Shown: positions 49,798-58,484 of the stretch, one piece after another | Position numbering within the stretch: the stretch's first letter is position 1 | Layout: each line of letters opens with the position of its first letter | DNA from: Eubacteriales bacterium | GTDB taxonomy: Bacteria > Bacillota > Clostridia > Saccharofermentanales > DTU023 | Length of the DNA stretch: 64,000 nt | Direction of reading: 5' to 3' | Assembly (NCBI GenBank): GCA_030532065.1 | Contig: JAUNLW010000001.1 | Location: 368,132 to 432,131 of the forward strand | Notes under the pieces: generated by a model | What the model was told of the DNA's origin: nothing | Database searches by the model: none | The model's input: the letters and a program-made list of their open reading frames with translations, nothing else | Translations under genes and position numbers: made by a program

Positions 49798-49818
49798 TAT
49801 AGCTTAAAGGCGTATCAA

Positions 49819-49850
49819 TAAAAAAAGACAAGCCTCTTGAGACTTGTCTT
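49819..49850 (-). terminator. Terminator of tRNA-Leu(CAG)
   Basis: Minus-strand stem AAGACAAG / CTTGTCTT with 10-base loop, followed by TTTTTT. It touches the last base of the tRNA CCA. Confidence 0.9.
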
Positions 49851-49936
49851 GGTGCGGAAAACAGGAATCGAACCTGCACGATATTGCTACCACTAGCACC
49901 TGAAGCTAGCGCGTCTGCCAGTTCCGCCATTTCCGC
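49850..49936 (-). tRNA. tRNA-Leu (CAG)
   Basis: Class II tRNA with a long variable arm. Acceptor GCGGAAA pairs with TTTCCGC. The anticodon loop TTCAGGT within GCTAGC-TTCAGGT-GCTAGT gives CAG, which reads CTG. CCA is encoded. Confidence 0.96.
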
Positions 49937-49948
49937 ATGGCTTAGGCT

Positions 49949-49977
49949 ATATTACTCTAGAGTTTGATAAATTGCAA
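49949..49977 (-). promoter_or_regulatory. Promoter of tRNA-Leu(CAG)
   Basis: Minus strand TTGCAA (49972-49977), 17-base spacer, TAATAT (49949-49954), 12 bases before the tRNA. Confidence 0.7.
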
Positions 49978-50075
49978 GCCCCTTCAAAAATAGTTTTCTG
50001 GGAAGCCTCGTCCGGAGAAACGGCTTCTCTGATCTCAAGTAAAGTTTTATGCCAGCTAGCTTAATTCACCCAGGC

Positions 50076-50104
50076 TTAGCAATAAGAGCCGAATAGTCTA
50101 TACT
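50076..50104 (+). promoter_or_regulatory. Promoter of murD
   Basis: TTAGCA (50076-50081), 17-base spacer, TATACT (50099-50104), about 32 bases before the GTG start. Confidence 0.6.
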
Positions 50105-50136
50105 GAAGCACGTAAGCTTAAGAGGAGGACAAAAAA

Positions 50137-51561
50137 GTGCGAAGGTCCTTTGATGATTTTCTTCACTGGTTGACTGATAAAAAAGTCGCGGTGTTAGGGG
50201 CGGGCGTTAGTAATCGCCCGTTGATTCGATTGTTATTAGAGTCAGGGATAAACCTGACCATATTTGACCGCCAAACTAAGGAAAATCTCGCGCCTTTCCT
50301 GACAGAACTGGCTGCTGACGGTTATAAACCGGAAATTTCTTTAGGAACGGATTATTTATCGGCTTTGTCCGGCTTTGATTTGATCTTTAAGACGCCTATT
50401 GTGCGCATAGATCTCCCAGAACTGTTAGCGGAACGTAGGCGCGGCTGCATCATCACGTCAGAAATGGAAGTCTTCCTCAATTTCTGCCCGGCAGAAGTTT
50501 TTGCCATTAGCGGTTCCGATGGTAAAACTACGACCTCCAGCCTTACGGCAGCGATTTTAGAAGCTGCCGGATACCATACCTATTTAGGAGGTAATATTGG
50601 TTTGCCGCTTCTGAATCAGCTGTCTAAAATGGCCGCAGAAGATAAAGTGGTGGTAGAGCTGTCCAGTTTCCAACTAATGGGCATGATTGCCCAAATAGAT
50701 AATGCTGCTCTCACCAATCTCAGTCCTAATCACTTGGATGTGCATAAAGACTATGAAGAATACCGTGAGGCTAAAGCACAAATCTTTCGCCATCAAGGAC
50801 CATGTGGCCGTTTAGTGCTTAACGGGGAGTGCGCAGAGCTTGCTTCCTGGGCCATGGAGGCCCAAGGGCAGGTAATCTGGACCGCCAAACGTCCTTTTGG
50901 TGATCAAGAACTTTATGGCATTGAAGCTGACCATCTTTTCTACCAGGCTGCGCCTGCCTTAGAAAGGGAAAAGCTACTTGATCGCTTTGAGCTTAAGCTC
51001 TTGGGACGGCATAACGCGCTCAATGTACTGACGGCTTTGGCTTTGACAAAAGAAGTGGTGAATAGACAACAGGCTCTGGCTGCGGTTACGGCTTTTACCG
51101 GAGTAGAGCATCGCATTGAACTTATTCGCACTCTTGATGGCGTAGACTACTATAACAGTTCTATTGATTCATCACCCAGTAGAACGGTACAGACGCTGGC
51201 GGTTTTCCAGGAGAAGGAAACACCGCTTCTACTGATAGCCGGTGGTAAAGATAAAAAGTTAGACTATCTGGAGCTGGGCCATGCTATTTTGGCATCTTCG
51301 CGCAAGCTTTATCTTTACGGAGCCAATGCCGCACTGATCGAAGCAGGTGTACAGGCAGCTCAAGATGAAGGCGAAAAAGCAAAATACGATCTGGAGATAC
51401 AACACTGCGATTCATATGAGGAAGCGCTCAATTTAGCACACCAAGCCGGGCAGAAAGGTGAGGCCGTTTTGCTGTCACCTGCGGGTACCTCCTTTGATCA
51501 CTTTAAGAACTTTGAGGAGAGAGGAAAGGCTTTCAAGGCTGCGGTGCGCGAGCTGGCGTAA
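50137..51561 (+). CDS. murD: UDP-N-acetylmuramoyl-L-alanine--D-glutamate ligase
   Basis: A 474-residue Mur ligase adding D-glutamate to UDP-MurNAc-L-Ala. It has an N-terminal Rossmann domain (KVAVLGAGVSNRPLIRLL), the central ATP-binding ISGSDGKTTTSSLTAAIL, and EHRIELIRTLDGVDYYNSSIDSSP at the C-terminal domain entry (residues about 325-350). LIAGGKDKKLDY and LLSPAGTSFDHFKNFEERG are MurD-typical. It uses a GTG start with AAGAGGAGGA ahead. It stands outside any dcw cluster. Its product feeds later steps in which MurT would amidate the glutamate it added. Confidence 0.95.
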   Translation: MRRSFDDFLHWLTDKKVAVLGAGVSNRPLIRLLLESGINLTIFDRQTKENLAPFLTELAADGYKPEISLGTDYLSALSGFDLIFKTPIVRIDLPELLAERRRGCIITSEMEVFLNFCPAEVFAISGSDGKTTTSSLTAAILEAAGYHTYLGGNIGLPLLNQLSKMAAEDKVVVELSSFQLMGMIAQIDNAALTNLSPNHLDVHKDYEEYREAKAQIFRHQGPCGRLVLNGECAELASWAMEAQGQVIWTAKRPFGDQELYGIEADHLFYQAAPALEREKLLDRFELKLLGRHNALNVLTALALTKEVVNRQQALAAVTAFTGVEHRIELIRTLDGVDYYNSSIDSSPSRTVQTLAVFQEKETPLLLIAGGKDKKLDYLELGHAILASSRKLYLYGANAALIEAGVQAAQDEGEKAKYDLEIQHCDSYEEALNLAHQAGQKGEAVLLSPAGTSFDHFKNFEERGKAFKAAVRELA

Positions 51562-51565
51562 ATGG

Positions 51566-51595
51566 TTGTTTCCCTAGACAAACAGGCCTTAAAAT
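51566..51595 (+). promoter_or_regulatory. Promoter of rpsO-pnp
   Basis: TTGTTT (51566-51571), 18-base spacer, TAAAAT (51590-51595). The resulting leader of about 80 bases contains complementary pieces (ACCC/GGGT) and could carry an S15-binding autoregulatory fold, which is not proven. Confidence 0.5.
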
Positions 51596-51681
51596 GCTAA
51601 CATCTAATCTGATTTTGCCCAAACTAGGTCAATGGAAAGTCCAACCCTGACGTGGTTTCGGGTCTATTAAAAGGAGTAATT

Positions 51682-51945
51682 ATGGACAAAAATCGTAAGA
51701 ACGCTATCATTCAGGAATACGCCACTCACGAAGGCGACACCGGTTCACCCGAAGTACAGATCGCTATTCTCACCGAGCGTATTGCTCACCTGACCGGCCA
51801 CTTAAAGAATCACCCTAATGATCACCACTCCCGTCGTGGATTGCTGACCATGGTCGGTAAGCGGAGAGGCTTGCTTGATTATTTGATGGAAACAGATATC
51901 GAGCGTTACAGAAACCTCATCGCCCGCTTAGATTTGAGACGCTAA
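51682..51945 (+). CDS. rpsO: 30S ribosomal protein uS15
   Basis: An 87-residue small-subunit protein binding 16S rRNA early in assembly. It has the conserved [19 protein letters not shown] and [20 protein letters not shown]. The ATG at 51682 follows AAAAGGAG; an upstream in-frame ATG at 51652 has no ribosome binding site. Followed by a terminator and pnp, the widely conserved order. Confidence 0.97.
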   Translation: MDKNRKNAIIQEYATHEGDTGSPEVQIAILTERIAHLTGHLKNHPNDHHSRRGLLTMVGKRRGLLDYLMETDIERYRNLIARLDLRR

Positions 51946-51950
51946 TTACC

Positions 51951-51987
51951 AAAGGGCGGGCGCACAAAAGTCGCCCGCCTCTTTATT
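51951..51987 (+). terminator. Terminator between rpsO and pnp
   Basis: 8-bp GC stem GGCGGGCG / CGCCCGCC with a 9-base loop, flanked by AAAG and TCTTTATT. Partial termination here would separate S15 and PNPase levels. Confidence 0.88.
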
Positions 51988-52110
51988 AGGGTTAAAGACA
52001 GACCGTGGGTCGTAGATTGCGCTACTTAGCCTGGACTCAGATCGGTTGGTTCAAGTGGTGGAATCTACAAACTACAGTCTGCCTTTTCCCCTTGTTTCTA
52101 TGGAGGAAAT

Positions 52111-54507
52111 ATGGAAAGAAAGATTTTTTCAACTAAATTTGCCGGCCGCCACTTGGAAATTGAAGTAGGTGAGCTGGCGCAATTTGCCAATGGTTCTGTT
52201 TTGGTGCGTTACGGTGACACAGTAGTACTCACCACAGCCACTTGTTCTGAAGCTCGGGAAGGCGTTGACTTTTTCCCACTCAGTGTAGATTACGAAGAAA
52301 AAATGTATGCCATCGGAAAAATCCCTGGTGGCTTCCTGCGCCGTGAAGGCAGGCCTACTGAGAAAGCAACTCTCACAGCGCGTATGCTGGATCGCCAGAT
52401 CCGTCCTTTTTTCCCGGATGGCTTCCGCAACGATGTCACAGTCAATAACCTGGTGCTGTCAGTAGATAAGGACAATTCGCCGGAAGTTGCCGCTATGATC
52501 GGCACCAATTTAGCCTTAGCTATTTCTGACATCCCCTTTGAAGGGCCGCTGGCCGGTGTTCAAATGGGTATGATTGATGGTAAACCTATCCTTTGTCCCA
52601 CTTGGGAAGAGGTTGAGCAAAGTGACCTGCACTTAACGGTTGCTGGTAGCCTGACCAAAGTTTGCATGATTGAGGCGGGCGGCAATGAGATTCCTGAAGC
52701 TCTCATGATGGAAGCCATTATTGAGGCTCATGAGGCTGTTAAGCAGCTGATCCATTTCTTTGAAAAAATTGTGACTGAAGTAGGTAAAGAAAAATTTGCC
52801 TTTGAGTCCGGTGAGCTAAATACTGAAGTTTACCAGACCATTAAAGACCAGTTTTATCAAGAGATCGTTGATGGTATGCAGGAGGCCGATAAGTCCGTAC
52901 GTGACGCTAATGTCCGCGCTGTCAGTGAAAAGATAGCTCCTGTATTGGAAGAGAGCTATCCTGACGAGGTCGCGCGCTTAGGCGAGATCGTCGATAAGCT
53001 TCAGGAAGATGCTGTGCGCGACTTGCTTTACAACCAGCATAAGCGTGTAGATGGTCGTGGCCTGCATGAGATCCGTCCTCTGGATGCTCGCGTAGCGGTA
53101 TTGCCCAGAACCCATGGTTCGGCTTACTTCCGTCGTGGTCAGACTCAGGTTTTATCTATTGCCACTCTAGGTACTCTTTCTAACGCGCAAATGCTGGATT
53201 CTATTGATCCGGTAACTGAGAAGCGCTACATGCACCATTATAATTTCCCTGGCTACAGTGTAGGCGAGTCCAAGCCCAGCCGCAGCCCCGGCCGTCGTGA
53301 GATAGGTCACGGTGCTTTAGCAGAAAAGGCTTTGCTGCCGGTTATTCCTTCTGCTGATGAATTCCCTTACGCTATCCGTGTAGTATCTGAAGTAACTATG
53401 TCTAACGGATCTACCTCTCAGGCTTCCATTTGCGGATCTACCCTGGCCCTGATGGATGCGGGTGTACCTGTTAAGCGTCCTGTTGCGGGTATTTCTTCCG
53501 GCCTGATTTCTCATGCTGACAACGACGATGACTATTTGGTATTCATGGATATCCAAGGTATCGAAGACTTCTATGGCGACATGGACTTTAAAGTAGGCGG
53601 TACCAGTGAGGGTATCACCGCTATCCAAGTTGATATCAAGAATAAGGGCCTTACTTATAACATGATCAGAGATGCCCTGGAGATCACTCGTGAGGGTCGT
53701 ATGCAGATCATCAACGAATGTCTCTTACCCGCAATAGCCGAGCCCAGAGATGAGCTGAGCCCTTATGCGCCGAAAATCGAAACCATTGACATTCCTGCAG
53801 ATAAAATCCGTGAAATCATTGGTTCCGGTGGTAAAAATATCAAGCGAATCACGGATGAATCAGGTTGCGAAATCGACATCCAAGAAGAAGGAGCAGTTGG
53901 CCACGTATTTATTGCCGCGCCTGACGCTGCATCTGCGGAAGTTGCCATGCGCCTAATTCGTACGATCGCTTATGATCCGGAACCAGGTGAGATCTTTGAT
54001 GCGACTGTTACTCGCTTAATGACCTTTGGTGCTTTTGTCGAATATGCTCCCGGCAAGGAAGGCTTAGTCCATATTTCCAAGCTCTCCTGGGACCACGTCG
54101 ATAAGGTAGAGGATGTAGTTGAGCCTGGCCAAAAGGTTCGCGTTATTGTTACGGATATCGACTCTCAAGGTCGTATCAACTTATCCATACGTGATCTCCT
54201 GCCCAAGCCCGCCAACTACGATAGCCAGGCTCGTCGCCCTGAACGCAACTATGAGCGCAGACAGGATGACCGTTATGATTCCCGATCTGATGATCGTAGA
54301 CGCGGTAGAGGCTATGACGATCGCCGTGATGACCGTCGCGATGACAGACGTAATAACTACAGACGTAATGATCGTTCAGATGATGGCCGTAGAGATAGCC
54401 GTGGTAACGATAATCGCCGCGAGAACCGTTATAACAACCGTCGCGATGATCGTAGATCATCACGCAACAACTATGATGACTCTGATATTAACGTAAGAGA
54501 TTTCTAA
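52111..54507 (+). CDS. pnp: Polyribonucleotide nucleotidyltransferase with a long Arg/Asp-rich tail
   Basis: A 798-residue phosphorolytic 3'-5' exoribonuclease. Two RNase PH domains are visible (RYGDTVVLTTATCS, RRGQTQVLSIATLGT, and SNGSTSQASICGSTLALMD). A KH domain follows (IREIIGSGGKNIKRI), then an S1 domain (FGAFVEYAPGKEGLVHISKLS). Residues about 699-798 are an extra tail made mostly of Arg, Asp, Asn, Ser and Tyr: about a third Arg and a quarter Asp, with repeated DDRRDDRR. Typical PNPase ends shortly after S1, near 700 residues. The tail is probably disordered and could bind RNA or other degradosome parts; RNase Y is encoded about 16 kb away. TGGAGGAAAT precedes the ATG. Confidence 0.96.
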   Translation: MERKIFSTKFAGRHLEIEVGELAQFANGSVLVRYGDTVVLTTATCSEAREGVDFFPLSVDYEEKMYAIGKIPGGFLRREGRPTEKATLTARMLDRQIRPFFPDGFRNDVTVNNLVLSVDKDNSPEVAAMIGTNLALAISDIPFEGPLAGVQMGMIDGKPILCPTWEEVEQSDLHLTVAGSLTKVCMIEAGGNEIPEALMMEAIIEAHEAVKQLIHFFEKIVTEVGKEKFAFESGELNTEVYQTIKDQFYQEIVDGMQEADKSVRDANVRAVSEKIAPVLEESYPDEVARLGEIVDKLQEDAVRDLLYNQHKRVDGRGLHEIRPLDARVAVLPRTHGSAYFRRGQTQVLSIATLGTLSNAQMLDSIDPVTEKRYMHHYNFPGYSVGESKPSRSPGRREIGHGALAEKALLPVIPSADEFPYAIRVVSEVTMSNGSTSQASICGSTLALMDAGVPVKRPVAGISSGLISHADNDDDYLVFMDIQGIEDFYGDMDFKVGGTSEGITAIQVDIKNKGLTYNMIRDALEITREGRMQIINECLLPAIAEPRDELSPYAPKIETIDIPADKIREIIGSGGKNIKRITDESGCEIDIQEEGAVGHVFIAAPDAASAEVAMRLIRTIAYDPEPGEIFDATVTRLMTFGAFVEYAPGKEGLVHISKLSWDHVDKVEDVVEPGQKVRVIVTDIDSQGRINLSIRDLLPKPANYDSQARRPERNYERRQDDRYDSRSDDRRRGRGYDDRRDDRRDDRRNNYRRNDRSDDGRRDSRGNDNRRENRYNNRRDDRRSSRNNYDDSDINVRDF

Positions 54508-54522
54508 TCGAGCAGGAAAGTA

Positions 54523-55899
54523 ATGAAACGGTTCTATAACAAAACTAGTTTCTTTAACAATTTAAGACGCCAGCTTGCTTTCAAGCTGGCGCTTTTTACG
54601 CGTAAATGCTTGATGCTGCTGGGACGCAAGGCCACCAGTATGCCTGGCAGAGTGGCCCTTAAGATCTACCCCAGATTATTGGCCGATTTATGCAATGGCC
54701 GTCCAGTCATAGTGGTCAGCGGAACTAACGGCAAAACTTCTACACTTAATATGCTGGTGCATATTTTAGAAACAGATGGCAGGAAGGTGATTGCCAACCG
54801 CGGTGGCGCCAATATGCCGGATGGTTTTATCAGCGCTATTGCCGCCCAAAAAGATTTACTTAATTCAGCTGACACTTGTCTGGCTTTTGAAGTAGATGAA
54901 GCCTGGTTTGCCAAAATCTCAAACCAGTTACAGGCCGATCTGGTCATATTTACCAATCTATATCGCGACCAGGCTGACCGCTATGGCGATCCCTATGCCA
55001 CGCGTAAGCTCTTGGAAAGTGGACTTGAGCAAGTACCGGAAGCTCTACTGGTAACCAGCGCGGATGAGCCCTTGGTGGCCTCCCTGGGACAAGCCAGAAA
55101 GGCTCCAGCATTCTACTTTGGTTTAGATGACAGCTGTTTGCAAAGTGATCTGGGTGATCATCCGGAAGAGCATTTTCCCAGTAGCTGCCCCATATGTTTG
55201 GAGCCATTGAGCTTTGAACTAAAATCCCTGCCGGGTCAGGGTAAATACCATTGCGCAGCCTGCGGATTTAAAAGACCTGCTTTGGATCTGACTATACTTC
55301 CTCAGAGTGCTGCAAACAGAGCTAGCTTCTTGGGAGATTACGGTAACATTGATTTAAATCTCACCCATTCTGCCCTCTACGAATTATATAATGCCGCGGC
55401 AGCCGCTCTTTCTGCACAGAAATGGGGCGTTCCTGGTTCGGTTATTAGAGAAGGTCTGGAATCTTTTTCCGGCATAGACTTCCGCAACCAACAGATCAAC
55501 TTGGACCAGGACAGAGCTATTTGCCTTAACCTGGTCAAGAACCCGGTAGGTATGACCGTTGCTTTGGAAAGTATGGCTAAGCAGCCCGTTCGCTACTTGT
55601 TATTAGCGATCAATAATCGTGAGAGTGACGGCAGAGACATCAGCTGGTTATCCAGCGTAGACTACAGCGCCTTAAAAGCGTGTGCCTCGCAGCTTTATAA
55701 TATAGTGGTATCTGGTAGTCAAAGTGCTGCGCTTAAAACTGAACTCATTAAGCAGGGATTTGATCCCCAACTGATACATGAAGAAACAAATATTTCTCAC
55801 GCCTGGCAAATAATAAATGATAGCCTGAAAGCGGGAGAGTTGGCATATGTTTTGCCGAATTATACAGCCATGCTTGACCTTCAATCAGTCATGCATTAG
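54523..55899 (+). CDS. murT: Mur ligase family protein MurT (lipid II isoglutaminyl synthase subunit)
   Basis: A 458-residue Mur-ligase-like protein. It has the ATP-binding VSGTNGKTSTLNMLVHIL and LVIFTNLYRDQADRYGD. A four-cysteine zinc ribbon (CPIC...CAAC) is inserted in the central domain at about 225-250. The C-terminal domain includes NLVKNPVGMTVALESM, SDGRDISWLSSVDY and LPNYTAMLDLQ. These are MurT features. MurT with GatD converts the D-glutamate of lipid II to D-isoglutamine. A GatD-like gene is expected next, but the following gene belongs to a different amidotransferase family. AGGAAAG precedes the ATG, 15 bases after pnp. Confidence 0.88.
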   Translation: MKRFYNKTSFFNNLRRQLAFKLALFTRKCLMLLGRKATSMPGRVALKIYPRLLADLCNGRPVIVVSGTNGKTSTLNMLVHILETDGRKVIANRGGANMPDGFISAIAAQKDLLNSADTCLAFEVDEAWFAKISNQLQADLVIFTNLYRDQADRYGDPYATRKLLESGLEQVPEALLVTSADEPLVASLGQARKAPAFYFGLDDSCLQSDLGDHPEEHFPSSCPICLEPLSFELKSLPGQGKYHCAACGFKRPALDLTILPQSAANRASFLGDYGNIDLNLTHSALYELYNAAAAALSAQKWGVPGSVIREGLESFSGIDFRNQQINLDQDRAICLNLVKNPVGMTVALESMAKQPVRYLLLAINNRESDGRDISWLSSVDYSALKACASQLYNIVVSGSQSAALKTELIKQGFDPQLIHEETNISHAWQIINDSLKAGELAYVLPNYTAMLDLQSVMH

Positions 55900-55914
55900 A
55901 GGAGGAAAGAGCTA

Positions 55915-56649
55915 ATGTCAGAAAAAAAACCGGTGATCGGCATCTTCGGCCAGATCGAACAACCCAAAGACTACATTCAACCAGGATACCGCAGGGTAGC
56001 TTTCAACGAAGACTATGTGCGGGCGATTAATGAAGCCGGCGGCATTCCCATGGTCATAGTTCCCATTGAGGACCACCGAGGTCTTGAAGATCAGGTTAAA
56101 CTTTGTGATGGCCTCTTTTTTATTGGCGGTCACGACCTGCATCCTTCACGTTATGGTGAAGATCCACTGCCTGGCCTGCATGAGGTTGAGCTTAATCGAG
56201 ATGCCTTTGAGTTCTTAGGCCTGGAGCTGGCGCTAAAGTATAAGAAGCCCTGTTTTGGTATTTGCCGTGGTATGCAGCTGATCAATGCCTACTTTGGTGG
56301 CACTCTCTATCAGGATATCTACAGCCAGGTACCTACCAGTATCCAACACAATCAAAAGGGACACATCGGTGGGCCAAGCCACAAGGTGCTGCTGACTCAA
56401 GACGGCTTTGTGGCCAAGGCTCTTAACCAGGAAAGCCTTATGACCAACAGCCACCATCACCAGGCCGTCAAAGACCTTGCGCCCGGTTTTAATGTAGTGG
56501 CTACGGCTTCCGGTGACGGTTGCATCGAGGCAATCGAGCGCAAGAGCCAGCCTTTCATCGGCGGAGTGCAGTGGCATCCGGAGATGCTGTTAGCTTATGG
56601 AGACCAGACGCAATTAGCTCTGTTCCGTTATTTTGTAAGTCAATGCTAG
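55915..56649 (+). CDS. Class I glutamine amidotransferase-like protein (peptidase C26, PuuD type)
   Basis: A 244-residue protein with the C26 nucleophile elbow GICRGMQLINAYFGGTLYQD (Cys117), then NSHHHQAVK and VQWHPE (His221, Glu223), a complete Cys-His-Glu triad. Relatives hydrolyse gamma-glutamyl bonds, for example gamma-glutamyl-GABA. It lies 15 bases after murT, with GAGGAGGAAAG before the ATG, so the two are co-expressed. It may act on glutamyl products of wall turnover or replace GatD as the ammonia source for MurT; both are inference. It lacks the GICGGYQ-type elbow expected of GatD. Confidence 0.85.
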   Translation: MSEKKPVIGIFGQIEQPKDYIQPGYRRVAFNEDYVRAINEAGGIPMVIVPIEDHRGLEDQVKLCDGLFFIGGHDLHPSRYGEDPLPGLHEVELNRDAFEFLGLELALKYKKPCFGICRGMQLINAYFGGTLYQDIYSQVPTSIQHNQKGHIGGPSHKVLLTQDGFVAKALNQESLMTNSHHHQAVKDLAPGFNVVATASGDGCIEAIERKSQPFIGGVQWHPEMLLAYGDQTQLALFRYFVSQC

Positions 56650-56652
56650 GGC

Positions 56653-58254
56653 TTAATCTGCTGCTTCATTGATTATTTTTTTGTAAAAATGGCCTGCTTT
56701 CCATAATTCACGCAGGTCAGGATCCATTACAGGACGCATCCGGGTCGGGCTGTCATAGGCCTTGATCCGGTGATCCTGTTGGCTGTAATCAGCTAAGCTT
56801 TCCTGACCATAAGTACCGCGTAGGTGTGACTCGGTCATAAATAGTTTAAGATCAGCTTGCATTTCCTGACTGACTTCCTGGTATTGCTTACTGGTTACCA
56901 GACCGCGGAAAAAATAGGTGCCGTGCTTGGCATACTGATTGCCAAATAGCAGGTAAAGATCAGATGTATGGAAAGCGCCAAAGTTGGAAACTTTCTGTGC
57001 TGCACTGCTCCAGTCAAGCCGCGTAAAATAAGTCGGTGTTACTTTAGAAGCTTCCTCAGCATACCATTCCATAGGAATGCCGATCATGGCATCGGTTATG
57101 ACCTGGCTCCTGGCTTCCGCTGGGCTCATACGCTCCAGATAAGCCTCTCTTAGAGCCTGATACCAAGCTGCGTCGGATTCGTCAATTCCTTCGTCCATGA
57201 TGCCTTCAATACCCCAATTCTCTGCCATGGTCGGAATTTTAGTCAGGACTGCTAATTCGTCTTTAGTCATGCTGCACCAAAGAGGGATCTGCAATTTCTC
57301 GCCTCGTTGATGAGTTCTGCGCATCAAAGCAATAGGATTGGCTTCTAAAATATCGTTTTGTGTACTTGGAGTATAGGTACCGGAACCTATCCCGTCTTCA
57401 GCACTAAAACCTTTGATCAATTGGTTGAGGTCAGGCCAGCGCTCAGGCGGGTAAAGCTCAGAAGGCTGTTTAACTTCGCAATAGGAGAGAAAATCTCTGG
57501 ACCGTTGGTAACTCTCCTCCGGCTCAATAAAAGCGTAAGGAATACCGCTTAAAATAATTGCTCGTTTAAAGAGACCTTTCGCTTCTTTGACGAAGGGAAA
57601 AGCTGATACGATACTGCCCCCGGAAGATTCCCCCATGATGGTAATATTATTGGGATCGCCGCCAAAACTTGCCAGTTCTCGCTGTAGCCAGCGCAGGGCA
57701 GAGCAGAGGTCTCTGAAACCGTTATTTGGTGTGCATTCGGCGTCAAACTGAGAAAAGTCACAAAAACCCAGAGGGCCAATCCGGTAATTGGGAATGGCAA
57801 CAATTATATTTAGATTGGCTGCCAGATAATCACCGTTAATTTCCTCACTGCGGTTAGAACCATTCATAAAAGAGCCACCGTGAATAAAAAAGAGGCAAGG
57901 CAGGCTTGTTTCTGTATTCTCTACAGCTGACTTAGGTACGTGGAGATTGAGATATTGGCAGGCTGCTGAACGTGGGTAGCTGCTCTTAGCTTGCAGACAA
58001 GCCGGGAAGTCCTCCGGTGAGTTGCTGTAGGATACCTGGTCCAATTCTTTATCTACAGGATCAAATAAGGGGCGAGGACTGGTGCTGGCATAATCTACCG
58101 GCGGCGAGAAAATCAAAGGCTGGCCGGCGACATTCATTTTCAGATGAGCATAAGGAATACCGTAAATAGAATATACTTCGTTATCCTGATAAGCCTGATA
58201 ATAGTGGCGCCCCACTTTAACACTTGAAATTTCTTTTGTCCTGTTTAGCACCAT
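56653..58254 (-). CDS. Type B carboxylesterase/lipase
   Basis: A 533-residue alpha/beta hydrolase of the carboxylesterase type B family. The oxyanion loop is HGGSFMNGS (from residue 125), the nucleophile motif is GESSGGS (Ser210; most relatives have GESAGG), and GAFHTSDLYLLFGNQ supplies the His. There is no signal peptide, so it is probably cytoplasmic; the substrate is unknown. AAGGAGA precedes the ATG. It is convergent with the C26 gene, with 3 bases between stops, and divergent from the secreted protein gene. Confidence 0.88.
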   Translation of the reverse strand: MVLNRTKEISSVKVGRHYYQAYQDNEVYSIYGIPYAHLKMNVAGQPLIFSPPVDYASTSPRPLFDPVDKELDQVSYSNSPEDFPACLQAKSSYPRSAACQYLNLHVPKSAVENTETSLPCLFFIHGGSFMNGSNRSEEINGDYLAANLNIIVAIPNYRIGPLGFCDFSQFDAECTPNNGFRDLCSALRWLQRELASFGGDPNNITIMGESSGGSIVSAFPFVKEAKGLFKRAIILSGIPYAFIEPEESYQRSRDFLSYCEVKQPSELYPPERWPDLNQLIKGFSAEDGIGSGTYTPSTQNDILEANPIALMRRTHQRGEKLQIPLWCSMTKDELAVLTKIPTMAENWGIEGIMDEGIDESDAAWYQALREAYLERMSPAEARSQVITDAMIGIPMEWYAEEASKVTPTYFTRLDWSSAAQKVSNFGAFHTSDLYLLFGNQYAKHGTYFFRGLVTSKQYQEVSQEMQADLKLFMTESHLRGTYGQESLADYSQQDHRIKAYDSPTRMRPVMDPDLRELWKAGHFYKKIINEAAD

Positions 58255-58446
58255 GGCACTTATCTCTCCTTGCGCAGTAATACACTCAGAGTCGTAACTT
58301 AATCGGCTCTTTTTATCAGACTACAACAACTTTCCAAAAAATAATAGAGCATAATAAACATTGTGCAGAGTCAACTGCTAACCGATTAAAATAGAATTTA
58401 CTTAACTCTGCTTAATTTAACAGTGTACTTCTCTATATTTCAGTTA

Positions 58447-58459
58447 GCGTTACTAACGC
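58447..58459. promoter_or_regulatory. Palindrome GCGTTACTAACGC, candidate operator
   Basis: A perfect 13-base palindrome (6 bp arms, one central base) between a possible TATATT box (58434-58439) and the ribosome binding site of the secreted protein gene. The 230-base gap also has an 8-bp inverted repeat with arms at 58299-58306 and 58382-58389. No strong promoter is evident otherwise. Confidence 0.4.
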
Positions 58460-58484
58460 CAATCTTTCAAGGAGGAGTTGTTTG

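Noticed and set aside
54240-54480. Possible CRISPR-like or tandem DNA repeat
   Set aside because: The periodicity comes from codons for Arg and Asp in PNPase; there are no uniform repeats and spacers.
54119-54496. 125-codon frame rich in Met, Thr and Val overlapping the PNPase tail
   Set aside because: It is the +1 reading of the low-complexity Arg/Asp repeats, with no start signal.
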